Assembly (NCBI GenBank): GCA_000635495.1
Contig: JFLW01000001.1
Span: 1 to 64,000, forward strand
Length of the DNA: 64,000 nucleotides
Origin: Prochlorococcus sp. scB243_495K23
GTDB lineage: Bacteria > Cyanobacteriota > Cyanobacteriia > PCC-6307 > Cyanobiaceae
Direction of reading: 5' to 3'
Shown piece by piece: positions 9,398-19,189 of this stretch. The notes under the pieces were generated by a model. That model had not been told where the DNA came from and searched no databases. It worked only from the letters and a program-made list of their open reading frames with translations. Numbering within the stretch: the first letter of the stretch is position 1; every line of letters starts with the position of its first letter. A program made the translations under genes and the position numbers.

Positions 9398-9713
9398 GAT
9401 TTAATCCACCAGTCAAATCATTCATCCTTTCTTTCATAGTTGTAGTTGATAATTCATGAGCTTTTTGAATAGCTTGTAGAATGTTTTGCTCTATTTGTTC
9501 TTTATTTGCATTTAAGATATTTTCTTGTACTTCAACCTTTAACGGAAGTTGGTTGCCACTTATCCAAACTTTTATCATCTCATCATCACTTTTGCCTTCA
9601 ATCTCCATATTTTCTAGTTCATCTTGCAATTTTTGAGCATCTTGCTGAATTTGTTTAGCTTTTTTAAAAGCTTCTGTAAGTTGTCCAAAGTTAGGAAGTC
9701 CAAAACCAGCCAT
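9363..9713 (-). CDS. YbaB/EbfC family nucleoid-associated protein
   Basis: Small dimeric DNA-binding protein of the YbaB/EbfC family. The 116 residues begin [42 protein letters not shown], the typical helical N-terminus, followed by the central [10 protein letters not shown] strand region and an amphipathic helix with [31 protein letters not shown]. The gene follows murB by 17 bp on the same strand (murC-murB-ybaB), so it may be co-transcribed with the cell-wall genes. Confidence 0.92.
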   Translation of the reverse strand: MAGFGLPNFGQLTEAFKKAKQIQQDAQKLQDELENMEIEGKSDDEMIKVWISGNQLPLKVEVQENILNANKEQIEQNILQAIQKAHELSTTTMKERMNDLTGGLNLNLPGFDNSDS

Positions 9714-9730
9714 CTTGTAAAAACGTTTCT

Positions 9731-10624
9731 TTAGTTAGGATAGTCAAAACCAATCATTCTTACTTCTGGTTGCAAATAAATCCCTTTGTTTTGTAGTACT
9801 TTTTGTTGAATTACTGTTATTAATTCATAAATATCTTCTGAACTTGCTGAAGAAGTGTTAATTATAAAATTTGAATGCATTGTAGAAATTTCAGCACCGC
9901 CAATTTTAAATCCCTTTAAACCCATATCATCAATTAATTTTGCTGCATAATTATTTTCAGGATTTTTAAAAACACTACCAAAACTTGGTTGATGATATGG
10001 TTGTGTTTCTGTTTTTAATTTAAGGTTATTTTTGGTTGTTTGTATTAATTTTTCTAGATCTCCATTTGGTTCAAAATGTAATCTTGCACTAATAATTGTT
10101 AAATCATTTCTTTGAAAAGAGCTAAATCTATACTCAAAATCGATATCTTTTTTTTCAACTTCAATTTTTTCAAGAGTTTTATTGTTAATAACTTTTACGG
10201 AAATAAGATTTTTTGCTAGCGATAAATTACCTGTGCCAGCATTCATATAAATTGCTCCTCCTAATGTTCCTGGAATTCCTACAGCCCATTCCCCTCCTTG
10301 TAATCCATTTTTAGCAAGAGAATTAGATAATGTTGGAAGCATTACACCTGCTTCCGCTTCAACAATTCCTGAATATGGCTTTATCTCTAGTGATTTCAAT
10401 TTTTTTGTACAAACAACTAAGCCTTTTATGAAAATATTATTTATTAAAAGATTTGAACCTGCGCCAATTATTTGACATCTTTGTTTGTTTAAATTAGCCC
10501 ATTTTATTAGATATGAAAGTTCTTCAACACTTCTTGGTTCAGCAAAATATTCAGCCACTCCTCCTACTTTTATAGTTGTATAACTACTTAAATTACAGTT
10601 TTCAGAAAAATTTTTTTTATTCAT
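9731..10624 (-). CDS. murB: UDP-N-acetylenolpyruvoylglucosamine reductase MurB
   Basis: FAD enzyme making UDP-N-acetylmuramate. The 297-residue protein has the FAD-binding segment [10 protein letters not shown], the [17 protein letters not shown] loop, the serine-containing [10 protein letters not shown] segment (proton donor region), [19 protein letters not shown], and LQPEVRMIG at the C-terminus with the catalytic Glu. It lies 16 bp after murC on the same strand, forming a peptidoglycan precursor operon. Confidence 0.96.
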   Translation of the reverse strand: MNKKNFSENCNLSSYTTIKVGGVAEYFAEPRSVEELSYLIKWANLNKQRCQIIGAGSNLLINNIFIKGLVVCTKKLKSLEIKPYSGIVEAEAGVMLPTLSNSLAKNGLQGGEWAVGIPGTLGGAIYMNAGTGNLSLAKNLISVKVINNKTLEKIEVEKKDIDFEYRFSSFQRNDLTIISARLHFEPNGDLEKLIQTTKNNLKLKTETQPYHQPSFGSVFKNPENNYAAKLIDDMGLKGFKIGGAEISTMHSNFIINTSSASSEDIYELITVIQQKVLQNKGIYLQPEVRMIGFDYPN

Positions 10625-10640
10625 AAATTAGTTATTTATT

Positions 10641-12050
10641 TTAATAATTTTTTTTATTCAAAATTGACCATAAATTATGACAATCACCAGCTCCCATATT
10701 CAAAATTAAATCCCCTTTTTGAGTTAATTCGTAAAAATTCTTCGTAACTTCATAATAATTATTTATGTAACTAACATTTTTATTTTTTTTATAAATTAAA
10801 TCAGTGATAATTTTCGAAGTAATTTTATCTTCGTTTCCTTCTCCTGCTCCATAAATACTGGTTACATAAATTACATCTGCTTTTGATAATTCTTCAGCGA
10901 ATTCTTCAGTAAATTGCTTTACTCGAGAGTATCTATGAGGTTGAAATATAACTATTAATCTATTTTTTTGAAATTCATTATAATTATTTTGCTGAATCAA
11001 TAATCTTCCTAATTTAATCGTTTCTTTTATTTCGTTTGGGTGATGTGCATAATCATCATATAAACTTCTTTCATGTATTTGGCCTCTAAATTCAAATCTT
11101 TTTTTTGGGAGTTTCAGATATTTTATATTTTTCTTAATTTCTACAAAATCTACTCCTATCATTCTTGAGGCTGCTATTGCTGCGGTGATATTGGATAGAT
11201 TGTGTAATCCTGGAATTGGAATATTTAAACTACTAATTAAATTTTCATTTTCATAATAATTTCCAATTGTATACTTTGAATTAATTTCAGTCGGAATTAT
11301 TGCATAAGCTACGTTTTTAACCGTAGTGTTTGACCAATTACAATTAGAATAAAAATTATTTCTTGAGGTTTCACAATCAAAATTAAGTAGTAATTTTTTA
11401 GAGTTTTTAGCAAAACTTTTAAAAGAAGATATGACTTCACTTAAATTAGAAAAGTGATCGCAATGATCAAAATCAATGTTATTGATTATTCCGATATCAG
11501 ACTTATATTTGTTAATTGTCCCATCAGACTCATCAACTTCAGCCACTAAGAATTTTGTATTTTCTAAATGACAATTAGAGTTGTAAATAGGAATTATTCC
11601 TCCAGTAATTGAAGAAGAATTACGTGTACATAACTCAAGTATTGTAGATAGAAATGTACTGGTTGATGTTTTTCCGTGGCTGCCGGCTACCGCTAATGAT
11701 GTATAAGTGCGCATTAGCATTGCAAGTATTTCTGAACGATGTTTTATTGATAAATTTTTTTCTCTGCAGTACAAAAATTCTTCATTTTCTGGCTTGATCG
11801 CGGAGCTTACAACAAAATTAATCAATTTGTTGTTAAATTTTGAAATAACAAAATCAATATTTTGTCGAATTTGAGAAGTAAAGATTACTGCACCTGATTT
11901 CTCCAAATTTTGAGTTTCATCGTTTTTAACTAAATCAGATCCTGAAACTGAACAGCCTTTTTTAAGTAAACCTATTGCCAATGCTGACATCCCAATCCCT
12001 CCAATCCCAATAAAATGAAAATGACTTTTCAACAGTAATTTTTTATCCAA
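10641..12050 (-). CDS. murC: UDP-N-acetylmuramate-L-alanine ligase MurC
   Basis: Adds L-Ala to UDP-MurNAc, the first step of the peptide stem. The 469 residues include the N-terminal nucleotide-sugar fold GIGGIGMSALA, the ATP loop AVAGSHGKTSTS, DFDHCDHF, the DDYAHHPNEI motif and FQPHRYSR in the C-terminal domain. It is the first gene of the minus-strand run murC-murB-ybaB; the 193-bp gap upstream is shared with the divergent gap2 promoter. Confidence 0.97.
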   Translation of the reverse strand: MDKKLLLKSHFHFIGIGGIGMSALAIGLLKKGCSVSGSDLVKNDETQNLEKSGAVIFTSQIRQNIDFVISKFNNKLINFVVSSAIKPENEEFLYCREKNLSIKHRSEILAMLMRTYTSLAVAGSHGKTSTSTFLSTILELCTRNSSSITGGIIPIYNSNCHLENTKFLVAEVDESDGTINKYKSDIGIINNIDFDHCDHFSNLSEVISSFKSFAKNSKKLLLNFDCETSRNNFYSNCNWSNTTVKNVAYAIIPTEINSKYTIGNYYENENLISSLNIPIPGLHNLSNITAAIAASRMIGVDFVEIKKNIKYLKLPKKRFEFRGQIHERSLYDDYAHHPNEIKETIKLGRLLIQQNNYNEFQKNRLIVIFQPHRYSRVKQFTEEFAEELSKADVIYVTSIYGAGEGNEDKITSKIITDLIYKKNKNVSYINNYYEVTKNFYELTQKGDLILNMGAGDCHNLWSILNKKNY

Positions 12051-12154
12051 TGTTTGTCTTTTACTTAAATCAAAATAACTTCTAGGTAAAATTTTGCTAT
12101 TTTTTCTTAAAAAAAAATGTTTTTTTTTCTTGAATTAATACAAAACTAGACTTA

Positions 12155-12172
12155 TTTGCTTAATAAAGCAAA
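12155..12172. promoter_or_regulatory. Perfect 7-bp inverted repeat between murC and gap2
   Basis: TTTGCTT-AATA-AAGCAAA, a perfect dyad about 72 bp before the gap2 ATG and about 105 bp before the murC start. It is not followed by a T-run on either strand, so it is not a canonical intrinsic terminator. In a divergent promoter region it could be an operator or leader hairpin. AT-rich DNA makes chance dyads common. Confidence 0.3.
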
Positions 12173-12243
12173 AAAACCTTACGTTATTGCACAAAATTCA
12201 GTATGATCAGCAACTTAGGTTAATCATTTAGAAATTATTAGTT

Positions 12244-13266
12244 ATGACTTTGCGTGTTGCAATTAACGGCTTTGGCAGAATTGGTCGAAACTTTATGCGT
12301 TGTTGGCTTAGTAGAGGGGCTTACACCAATATTGAAGTAGTTGGAATTAACGTTACCTCTGATCCTAAGACTAATGCTCATCTATTGAAATATGACTCAG
12401 TTCTTGGTCAACTTGATGGTGTTGATATTCAATATACTGATGATACTTTTGTAATTAACAACAAGACAATTAAATGTTTCTCTGATAGAAACCCAATGAA
12501 TCTCCCTTGGAAAGACTGGGGTGTAGATTTGGTTATTGAATCTACTGGAGTATTTAATACAGATGTAGGTGCAAGTAAGCACTTAGAGGTAGGAGCTAAA
12601 AAAGTCATCTTGACTGCTCCAGGTAAAGGTGATGGAGTTGGTACTTATGTAGTTGGAGTCAATGCTGATACATATAAACATAAAGATTATGATATTTTAA
12701 GTAATGCTAGTTGTACAACGAACTGTTTAGCTCCAGTAGTTAAAGTTTTAGACCAAACTTTTGGGATTAATAAAGGATTGATGACTACAATTCATAGTTA
12801 TACAGGGGATCAAAGAATTTTAGACAATAGTCATAGAGATTTAAGAAGGGCTAGAGCCGCTGCTACAAACATCGTTCCTACTTCTACAGGAGCTGCAAAG
12901 GCAGTAGCTTTGGTGTACCCAGAAATGAAAGGCAAATTAACAGGAATTGCTATGAGAGTTCCAACCCCTAACGTTTCAGCAGTAGATTTTGTTTTTGAAT
13001 CTTCTAAATCTGTGACAGCTGAAGAAGTCAATAATGCTCTCAAGGAATCATCTCTAAGCTCAATGAAAGGCATTATTAAGTATGGAGATGAACCATTAGT
13101 ATCAAGCGATTATGCAGGTACCAATGAATCATCAATTGTAGATAGTGACCTCACTATGTGTATCGGAGATAATCTTGTAAAGGTGCTTGCATGGTATGAC
13201 AATGAATGGGGTTATAGTCAGAGAGTTGTAGATTTAGCAGAGATTGTTGCAAAAAATTGGGAATAA
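12244..13266 (+). CDS. gap2: Glyceraldehyde-3-phosphate dehydrogenase, Gap2 (Calvin cycle) type
   Basis: Reduces 1,3-bisphosphoglycerate in the Calvin cycle. The 340 residues contain the dinucleotide-binding [10 protein letters not shown], active-site NASCTTNC (C157), [12 protein letters not shown], and [14 protein letters not shown]. After the second beta strand the sequence is GINVTSD; the position that is an Asp in NAD-specific enzymes appears as Val, consistent with NADPH use, as expected for Gap2 and the plastid enzymes. The ATG at 12244 follows a 193-bp region that must hold its promoter. The stop abuts the convergent thiL stop with no spacer. Confidence 0.96.
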   Translation: MTLRVAINGFGRIGRNFMRCWLSRGAYTNIEVVGINVTSDPKTNAHLLKYDSVLGQLDGVDIQYTDDTFVINNKTIKCFSDRNPMNLPWKDWGVDLVIESTGVFNTDVGASKHLEVGAKKVILTAPGKGDGVGTYVVGVNADTYKHKDYDILSNASCTTNCLAPVVKVLDQTFGINKGLMTTIHSYTGDQRILDNSHRDLRRARAAATNIVPTSTGAAKAVALVYPEMKGKLTGIAMRVPTPNVSAVDFVFESSKSVTAEEVNNALKESSLSSMKGIIKYGDEPLVSSDYAGTNESSIVDSDLTMCIGDNLVKVLAWYDNEWGYSQRVVDLAEIVAKNWE

Positions 13267-14253
13267 TTAAAAGTGCTTGAAAGGTGTGATTTCTAATAAT
13301 TTGTTTTTCTTACTATCTTTAAATTCTATTGATGGTTCACCATCAGTAAAAAAACCAATCTCGTTAATTTCTTTATCAAGTTTAGTTAGATTCTTTGCCC
13401 ACTTTTTGGGCAAGGAGAAAACTAATTCGTAATCTTCACCCCCAAAAAAATAATATTCGTCCCATTTATTTCCTCTTGGCCAATCCTTATCTTTGGGTAT
13501 TTTTTCATAATTAATAATTGCTTTGCATTTACTAGCACTTGCTAAATCTTGTAAAGCTTGAAATAGACCATCACTGCTATCAGTACATCCTATTCTCTTG
13601 ATTTTTTTATTTGAGCGAGTTTTTATAAGATTTTTTAGAAAATTTGGGTAAACTTTAGGACGACAAAAATGTTCAATAGATTTACTGATTAATCTTTTAT
13701 TAAGAGAAATATCATTATCAAAATAAATTTTATTTTTAATTAAAAATCCTAGTTTGCTAAGACCATGAATTCCTGTCGTTAAAATGATATCTCCTGACTT
13801 ACATGCGTTTCTTCGTAATTCAATTTCACCTTGAATCCCAAAGGCAGTAATTGATATAGCTTTTTGATTCCCTTTTGAGCAATCTCCTCCAAGAATTATG
13901 CCGCCATATTCTTTTAAAGCCTTATTTATTCCTCTATATAACTCTTCAACCCAAATCCACTCAGTTCTAGAAGGTAGAACTAGGCTTATTGTAATTCCTA
14001 TAGTTTTTTTGCTTCCACTTGATAATAAGTCAGAGATGTTGCTAACAACTGCTTTCCACCCAAGGTCCCCAGGAGAAATAATAATGTCATTGAAATGAAC
14101 ATTTTCTACCAAAGAATCAGTATTAACAAGTAAATTTTCATTTTTAGTTTTGATTAAAGCGCAATCATCTGAAATTTGGTTTTTAGGCATAAATTTTCCT
14201 AGCCTATTTATTAATTCTTTTTCGCCTATGTCTTCTAATATTTCTTTATGCAT
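13267..14253 (-). CDS. thiL: Thiamine-monophosphate kinase ThiL
   Basis: Phosphorylates thiamine monophosphate to the active diphosphate cofactor. The 328-residue protein shows the PurM-like fold motifs: ISDDCALI, NTDSLVENVHF, GWKAVVSNISDLLSSG, GGDCSKG, the GCTDSSDGLFQALQDLA segment and FFGGEDYELVFSLP. Its start overlaps the end of the upstream cyclophilin gene by 8 bp, so the two are likely co-transcribed. Confidence 0.95.
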   Translation of the reverse strand: MHKEILEDIGEKELINRLGKFMPKNQISDDCALIKTKNENLLVNTDSLVENVHFNDIIISPGDLGWKAVVSNISDLLSSGSKKTIGITISLVLPSRTEWIWVEELYRGINKALKEYGGIILGGDCSKGNQKAISITAFGIQGEIELRRNACKSGDIILTTGIHGLSKLGFLIKNKIYFDNDISLNKRLISKSIEHFCRPKVYPNFLKNLIKTRSNKKIKRIGCTDSSDGLFQALQDLASASKCKAIINYEKIPKDKDWPRGNKWDEYYFFGGEDYELVFSLPKKWAKNLTKLDKEINEIGFFTDGEPSIEFKDSKKNKLLEITPFKHF

Positions 14254-15337
14254 TTAACTTGAGGTTCTCAATTCCCTCTAAAACATCAATCGAAATTATT
14301 GTGTCATCTTTAGTAAGCTCTTCTAATACATCAAATCCATCTACAACGTAACCAAAGGCAGCATTTCTCCCGTCAATTAAATTGCGACCTGCTGGATTTA
14401 ATTCTGCTTCATATAAAAAGAAGAAAAATTGCGATGAGCCATCATCAACTGCGGTATTTGAATGGGACCATCCTAGAGTTCCAAGTGTTGCAAAAGGTAA
14501 TGTTGGCGTCTCTGTGTAAAGACCCAAATCTTCAAAAGTTTGATTATAAAAAGTATCTTTTTCATCAGGAATTCTTATTTCTAAGGGAACGTGACGTTCT
14601 TTGTTCGTTTCAGGATCTATGTAACCAATATCTTCACCAATTGGATCACCTGTTTGTAGTACAAAAAATTCTTCTGCTCTGTTGATAGGTAAATCTTTAT
14701 AGAAGTTTTTTGAAGATAAATCTACAAATGCCCCTGCTGTAAGTGGAGCGTTAAATCCATCTACAATAGCTTGCATATCTCCTTTGGAAGTTTTTATATT
14801 GACTTTTGCTCTGCCCATTAATCTTGGTAAATTATCAAATTCCTGGGGGATAGAATATGGAAATTCTTTTGGTAGAAAATATTCTTCTAATCCACCTATT
14901 TTCTCTAAAGCATCTCTTCGTGTTGCTATAAACGAATATTTATCCTTTGATTTAGAATAATCTAAAAGGGTATCAAAATTTTCTTTAAGCTCTAAAAATG
15001 TTTTTTCAGCAATTTTCTTTTTATCTTTTGGTAATTCTTCAATAATTTTACTCTGGTATTTTTTTAGTAAAGATTGACATTTTGTAACAGTTTTCGTAAG
15101 AGCGGGCCATCTTCCTCCTCTCACAAGGTCACTAGTCTCTTCTAATTTGTGTTGAAGTTCTTGTAACTCAACTTGTTTGATAGGGAGGGCGTTTCTGAGG
15201 ATTGCACTAGGGTCTTTTACTGCATTTCCAGTAGGCAAATCAGCTAGTACTTCAATCGGTTTTAAGAGCAAAACTTGAAAAATTACAATCGATATAATTA
15301 AGAAAAGTTTGTTCTGATTTGATAAGAATTTTTGCAT
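14246..15337 (-). CDS. Secreted or lumenal cyclophilin-type peptidyl-prolyl isomerase
   Basis: A 363-residue protein with an N-terminal hydrophobic signal-like segment (about 10-32, [22 protein letters not shown]), a helical region of about 150 residues, then a cyclophilin domain with [56 protein letters not shown] and [15 protein letters not shown]. This layout matches the cyanobacterial homologues of the plant thylakoid-lumen cyclophilin TLP40/CYP38, linked to photosystem II assembly. It is divergent from efp and overlaps thiL downstream. Confidence 0.88.
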   Translation of the reverse strand: MQKFLSNQNKLFLIISIVIFQVLLLKPIEVLADLPTGNAVKDPSAILRNALPIKQVELQELQHKLEETSDLVRGGRWPALTKTVTKCQSLLKKYQSKIIEELPKDKKKIAEKTFLELKENFDTLLDYSKSKDKYSFIATRRDALEKIGGLEEYFLPKEFPYSIPQEFDNLPRLMGRAKVNIKTSKGDMQAIVDGFNAPLTAGAFVDLSSKNFYKDLPINRAEEFFVLQTGDPIGEDIGYIDPETNKERHVPLEIRIPDEKDTFYNQTFEDLGLYTETPTLPFATLGTLGWSHSNTAVDDGSSQFFFFLYEAELNPAGRNLIDGRNAAFGYVVDGFDVLEELTKDDTIISIDVLEGIENLKLNA

Positions 15338-15380
15338 AGCACTCTTGCAGGTTTATGATCCTTGGGGATGTAATACAGGA

Positions 15381-15941
15381 ATGATTTCCAGTAACGATTT
15401 TCGCACAGGTACTACCATCGAATTAGATGGACAAGTTTGGCGTGTTGTAGAATTTCTACATGTCAAGCCTGGCAAGGGTTCTGCTTTCGTGCGAACAAAA
15501 TTAAAATCAGTTCAAAGCGGCAACGTGGTTGAAAAAACTTTTCGAGCCGGAGAATCAGTACAGCAGGCTATCCTTGAGAAGTCTAACCTGCAGCATACTT
15601 ATGTGGAGTCTGGTGATTATGTTTTTATGGACATGACAAGTTTTGAAGAGACAAGACTCACCTCTGAACAAATCGGTAAAGGTGCAAAGTATTTGAAAGA
15701 GGGAATGGAGGTAAATGTAATTTTTCATAATGGTAAAATTCTAGAAGTCGAACTTCCAATATCTATCACTTTGAAAGTTACTGAAACTGATCCAGGAGTT
15801 AAAGGTGATACTGCAAGTGGCGGCACTAAACCAGCTATTCTAGAAACAGGTGCTCAAGTTATGGTTCCTTTATTTATTTCTGTGGGTGAAATGATTAAAG
15901 TTGATACTCGTAATGACAGTTATCTTGGACGTGAAAATTAA
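15381..15941 (+). CDS. efp: Elongation factor P
   Basis: Relieves ribosome stalling at polyproline. From the ATG at 15381 it has 186 residues beginning [17 protein letters not shown], the normal EF-P start, with ACAGGA just upstream as a candidate ribosome-binding site. A TTG 36 bp further upstream is in frame but adds residues absent from the family. [17 protein letters not shown] carries the modified-tip position (a Lys in PGKGSA). The TAA stop shares a base with the accB ATG (TAATG), and an efp-accB pair is common in cyanobacteria. Confidence 0.97.
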   Translation: MISSNDFRTGTTIELDGQVWRVVEFLHVKPGKGSAFVRTKLKSVQSGNVVEKTFRAGESVQQAILEKSNLQHTYVESGDYVFMDMTSFEETRLTSEQIGKGAKYLKEGMEVNVIFHNGKILEVELPISITLKVTETDPGVKGDTASGGTKPAILETGAQVMVPLFISVGEMIKVDTRNDSYLGREN

Positions 15942-16447
15942 TGACTATGAAATTAGATCATGATGACTTAAATCGCTTAATAGAGAAAATCTCTAAGAGT
16001 GATATACAAGAGTTCTCGCTTGAGGGAGAGGATTTTAAACTCGAAATAAAAAGGAATGTATTTGATCAGAATCAAGTTGTTAATAATTTAGTTTCTAATT
16101 CTTCATTTGATCAGCAAACAATTGCTAATCAAAAAACTATTAATGAGAATATCTCAGTTGTTAATGAACCTGAGGCGCCTCAGGTGGCGCCCCCGGGGCG
16201 TTCTGATCTAACTGAAATTACTTCCCCTATGGTTGGTACCTTTTATAGGGCTGCAGCGCCTGGGGAGGAGCCATTCGTCGAAGTAGGGAATAACGTCAAG
16301 GTCGGTCAAACCATTTGTATTTTGGAAGCAATGAAGTTAATGAATGAAATTGAATCTGAATTTAATGCTGAAATAGTAGAGATCCTTGTTGAAAATGGAA
16401 CACCAGTTGAATTTGGTCAAGTTTTAATGCGTGTTAAGCAGTCTTGA
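15941..16447 (+). CDS. accB: Acetyl-CoA carboxylase biotin carboxyl carrier protein
   Basis: Carries biotin for the first committed step of fatty acid synthesis. The 168 residues comprise an N-terminal helical region (DHDDLNRLIEKISKSDIQEFSLEGEDFKLEIKR), a variable linker with a Pro/Ala-rich stretch (EAPQVAPPG), and the biotinyl domain with EAMKLMNEIE, where the Lys is biotinylated. The ATG at 15941 overlaps the efp stop; a second ATG two codons later is also possible. The last 24 bp overlap the convergent pdxA gene. The partner accC is at 55.5 kb. Confidence 0.97.
   Translation: MTMKLDHDDLNRLIEKISKSDIQEFSLEGEDFKLEIKRNVFDQNQVVNNLVSNSSFDQQTIANQKTINENISVVNEPEAPQVAPPGRSDLTEITSPMVGTFYRAAAPGEEPFVEVGNNVKVGQTICILEAMKLMNEIESEFNAEIVEILVENGTPVEFGQVLMRVKQS
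16169..16184. repeat. 16-bp perfect GC-rich palindrome within accB
   Basis: CCTGAGGCGCCTCAGG is a perfect palindrome located in the AccB linker codons, directly followed by another GC-rich run (GGCGCCCCCGGGGCG). Together they form a local GC island of about 35 bp inside an AT-rich genome. The mRNA could form a strong hairpin in the coding region. Confidence 0.8.
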
Positions 16448-17458
16448 ATTGTTAGTCATTTCTACGGCTGACTTAATAGCCTCAATCATGCTTTGAGATT
16501 GAGCAACTCCTTTGCCGGCAATATCAAATCCCGTTCCATGATCAGGAGATGTTCTTATAAAAGGTAAACCGATTGTGGTATTCACTGAGTAATTAAGAGC
16601 TATCACTTTCATTGGTATTAAACCTTGATCATGATACATAGCAAGAATGCCATCATGCTTTTCAGAATTTTTGTCATTCCAAGCTTTTACAGAAGTATTC
16701 CAGCAACTATCCGGTGATAAAGGGCCTAATAATTCAATATCTCTATTCTTTTCATTCCAGGTAATTAATGCATCATTGAGCCAATCTTTCTCTTCATGAC
16801 CTAAAATACCCTCTTCACCGGCGTGAGGGTTTAATCCTGCTACTTTTAAAGTAGGTTTATCAGTATAGGTAATACAAAAATCTTTGAAAAGATCCAATTT
16901 AGAGTGGATTAATTCTTTAGTTAATTTCTTAGGAACCTCAGAAAGGGCTATGTGGGTTGTAGCTAATAAAGTATTAAATCTCCAACCTGTAATTGGTGAT
17001 TTAGCTGTGAATAACATGCCAACGTTTTTTACACTACATGATTTTGCTAGTACTTCGGTTTGACCAGAGAAGTAATGCCCTGCTAGAGACCATGATTTTT
17101 TACATATTGGTCCTGTTACTAATGCTGCATTAGGATATTGTTTTACAATTTCTATTGCCTTTTTTAAATATTGGAAACTTGAATCACCGTAACTTGATTT
17201 AGGGTCATTATTTGATGGACAAATTTCGATATCCTGTATTTTTAAATTTTTGGGATTTGCAAGATTTTCTAATCCTAAGGATCTAAGGTTTTCATACGTA
17301 TTTTGTAGATTTTTTTTTGATCCAACCAATATATATTCAATATTTTCTGGTATCTCATTAGAATAGAGTGCTTTTAAGATTATTTCGGGTCCAATACCTG
17401 ATTCATCTCCTACGCTTAATACGACTTTTGACGGTTTATTTGTATTTTGAAAATTCAT
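16424..17458 (-). CDS. pdxA: 4-hydroxythreonine-4-phosphate dehydrogenase PdxA
   Basis: Oxidises 4-phosphohydroxy-L-threonine in vitamin B6 synthesis. The 344 residues begin VVLSVGDESGIGPEIILKAL (family start GDPAGIGPE) and include ALVTGPICKKSW, GHTE-type GQTEVLAKS, GLNPHAGEEGILG, AMYHDQGLIPMK and the C-terminal TSPDHGTGFDIAGKG with metal and phosphate ligands. It is followed upstream on the same strand by an SDR-like gene 22 bp away. Confidence 0.95.
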   Translation of the reverse strand: MNFQNTNKPSKVVLSVGDESGIGPEIILKALYSNEIPENIEYILVGSKKNLQNTYENLRSLGLENLANPKNLKIQDIEICPSNNDPKSSYGDSSFQYLKKAIEIVKQYPNAALVTGPICKKSWSLAGHYFSGQTEVLAKSCSVKNVGMLFTAKSPITGWRFNTLLATTHIALSEVPKKLTKELIHSKLDLFKDFCITYTDKPTLKVAGLNPHAGEEGILGHEEKDWLNDALITWNEKNRDIELLGPLSPDSCWNTSVKAWNDKNSEKHDGILAMYHDQGLIPMKVIALNYSVNTTIGLPFIRTSPDHGTGFDIAGKGVAQSQSMIEAIKSAVEMTNNSRLLNTH

Positions 17459-17480
17459 AAAAAGTTTCAGATTTATTTTT

Positions 17481-18359
17481 TTAACTATTTAGATAGCAAT
17501 TTTTTAAGCCTATTTTATAGTTTTTATAAATTAGTTTATATCCTAGTGTTTCGCATAAAAGTTTATTAGAAACTCTTCTATTTTCCATCCAAAAAGATTG
17601 AGCTATCGGAGATAATTCGTCTTTTGCATCCTCAAACAATATTGGCTTTGGCATTGTTAAACCAAGTAAATCGTAGCAATATTGAATAACCTCTATCTGA
17701 GAACAGGGTTCATCATCTGCAATATTAATGATTTGGTAAAACTTTAAGGAATCTTTGTTTTGCAATAGATAGATAATTGCATTAGCAATATCAGCGACAT
17801 GAATTCTCGAAAATACCTGTTTTTCTTTTGATATGACACGAATTTTTTTATTTTTTATTGCTTCAAAAGTGGATCTTCCAGGTCCATAAATACCGGGTAA
17901 CCTAAAAATTTGTACAGGTAAACCAGATTCAATCCATTCTTTTTCACAATTTAATCTTTTATAACTTCGTTTTTGAAAGGGGTTTGGTTCATTAATTTCA
18001 GAAACCCAATCACCCTTCGTGTTTCCATAAACTCCTGTTGTAGATAAGTAGCCAACCCACTCTAGTGATGAACTTTCTAGTTTATTTTTAAGACTTTTCA
18101 ATACTGGATCATTTCCATTTTCGTCGGGAGGTATGCAACTAAGAATATGCGTGACTCCATCAAAAATTTTTTTATCAGGAGTGACCTCGTGTTCACTGTT
18201 GAAAATAAAACTATTTGGATCTTTGCTTGCAGATCTTGAGCTTGTTAAAACAGTGCAACCGAATTTTCTAATAGTTTTTGCAAAAAAACTACCGCTGAAA
18301 CCACATCCTAAGATTAAAAATTTATTTTTATTTCCGAGTATACTTGCAGGTTTCTTCAT
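17481..18359 (-). CDS. NAD(P)-binding epimerase/dehydratase-like protein (extended SDR superfamily)
   Basis: Rossmann-fold protein of 292 residues. It has an N-terminal dinucleotide loop FLILGCGFSGSFFAK, GYLSTTGVYGNTKGDWVSE (STTGVYG, placing Ser/Tyr in the usual catalytic region but without a clear YxxxK), FRLPGIYGPGRS and VHVADI-type RIHVADIANAI. The pattern resembles YeeZ-like SDR proteins. The substrate cannot be deduced. It is 22 bp upstream of pdxA and probably co-transcribed with it. Confidence 0.8.
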   Translation of the reverse strand: MKKPASILGNKNKFLILGCGFSGSFFAKTIRKFGCTVLTSSRSASKDPNSFIFNSEHEVTPDKKIFDGVTHILSCIPPDENGNDPVLKSLKNKLESSSLEWVGYLSTTGVYGNTKGDWVSEINEPNPFQKRSYKRLNCEKEWIESGLPVQIFRLPGIYGPGRSTFEAIKNKKIRVISKEKQVFSRIHVADIANAIIYLLQNKDSLKFYQIINIADDEPCSQIEVIQYCYDLLGLTMPKPILFEDAKDELSPIAQSFWMENRRVSNKLLCETLGYKLIYKNYKIGLKNCYLNS

Positions 18360-18391
18360 GCTCGGTTAAGGTAGTACATATGTATTAATTA

Positions 18392-18622
18392 ATGATGAAG
18401 ATATCTTTTGAGTCCGATTTAAAATCAAAAACTTTCTGTAATTGCAAAAGTTACCCTCTTTTTGTAGAGAAAGAAATAAGTTTAGTTAGTTTTAAATTCT
18501 ACCAAAAGTTATTTGTCTTTCTTATTTCATTTTCGACAATTTTAATAATCCCAGAATCGCCAAAAGAATTGGAAAATATATGTGAGAATTATAACTCTAG
18601 AAAAATTTGTAATGTTTGGTAG
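18392..18622 (+). CDS. Small hypothetical membrane or exported protein
   Basis: A 76-residue ORF not recognised as a known family. It contains a CNCKSYPLFVEKE segment, then a hydrophobic helix (KLFVFLISFSTILIIP, about 40-55) followed by a short polar tail with two cysteines ending KICNVW. This could be a membrane anchor with a small outside tail or a late signal sequence. It is divergent from the SDR gene, and its stop directly abuts the stop of the convergent HNH gene. The start is ATG at 18392 with a second ATG one codon later. It is kept as likely real because of its composition and fit. Confidence 0.55.
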   Translation: MMKISFESDLKSKTFCNCKSYPLFVEKEISLVSFKFYQKLFVFLISFSTILIIPESPKELENICENYNSRKICNVW

Positions 18623-19024
18623 TCAAGCTGCTTTATATTCTGATTTATCTTTTATGTAATTTTTATTTTTTACCTTAGAATTTGGATTAGCCCATTGCAG
18701 TAATCTGATAGCTAATCTTAAATCTCCTTCTAACCAAGCTCTTATAGCCATTGCTCTTCGTGGATCATAAAATTTTTGCCTTCTATACCAATACAAAGCA
18801 TTTTCATCTGATTTATCCCCATTACATGAAAGACATGCAGGGACACAGTTTTCTGTTGTACTTAAGCCTCCCTGGCTTTGTGGTATTACATGGTCAATAG
18901 ATTCAGATGGTTTTCCGCAATATATACAACTTTTTCCTGTAAACTTATGAATGGATTTTCGCCATTGTCTTAATCTGAACTTAGGACATAAATCCTCTAA
19001 AAACACCGCATCATTAATATGCAT
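18623..19024 (-). CDS. HNH endonuclease family protein
   Basis: A 133-residue protein with a compact HNH/His-Me finger domain: zinc-binding CIYCGKPSESIDHVIPQSQGGLSTTENCVPACLSCNGDKSD, containing the two CxxC pairs, the DH of the first H motif and the N of the central motif. Such stand-alone HNH proteins are widespread in cyanobacteria with unknown targets. The C-terminal part (AIRAWLEGDLRLAIRLLQWA) is helical. No methyltransferase or phage gene is adjacent. Confidence 0.88.
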   Translation of the reverse strand: MHINDAVFLEDLCPKFRLRQWRKSIHKFTGKSCIYCGKPSESIDHVIPQSQGGLSTTENCVPACLSCNGDKSDENALYWYRRQKFYDPRRAMAIRAWLEGDLRLAIRLLQWANPNSKVKNKNYIKDKSEYKAA

Positions 19025-19189
19025 TCAGAATATTTAGTTAAATAAATAATCGCTTGAATATAATAAAAGTCAACATTATATTTTTGCTTTTTAGCCTAAA
19101 TTTGCCAGTAAAAATATGATTTAGTGTGTTTAGATACAAAAAAGTATTTATTGAATTTAGAAAAAATTATTATCTTTTGAAAACTTAAA

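Noticed and set aside
12155-12172. Intrinsic terminator
   Set aside because: The inverted repeat is not followed by a T-run on either strand.
15345-15380. Upstream TTG start for efp
   Set aside because: The added 12 residues are absent from EF-P, and the ATG at 15381 has a candidate ribosome-binding site and gives the normal N-terminus.
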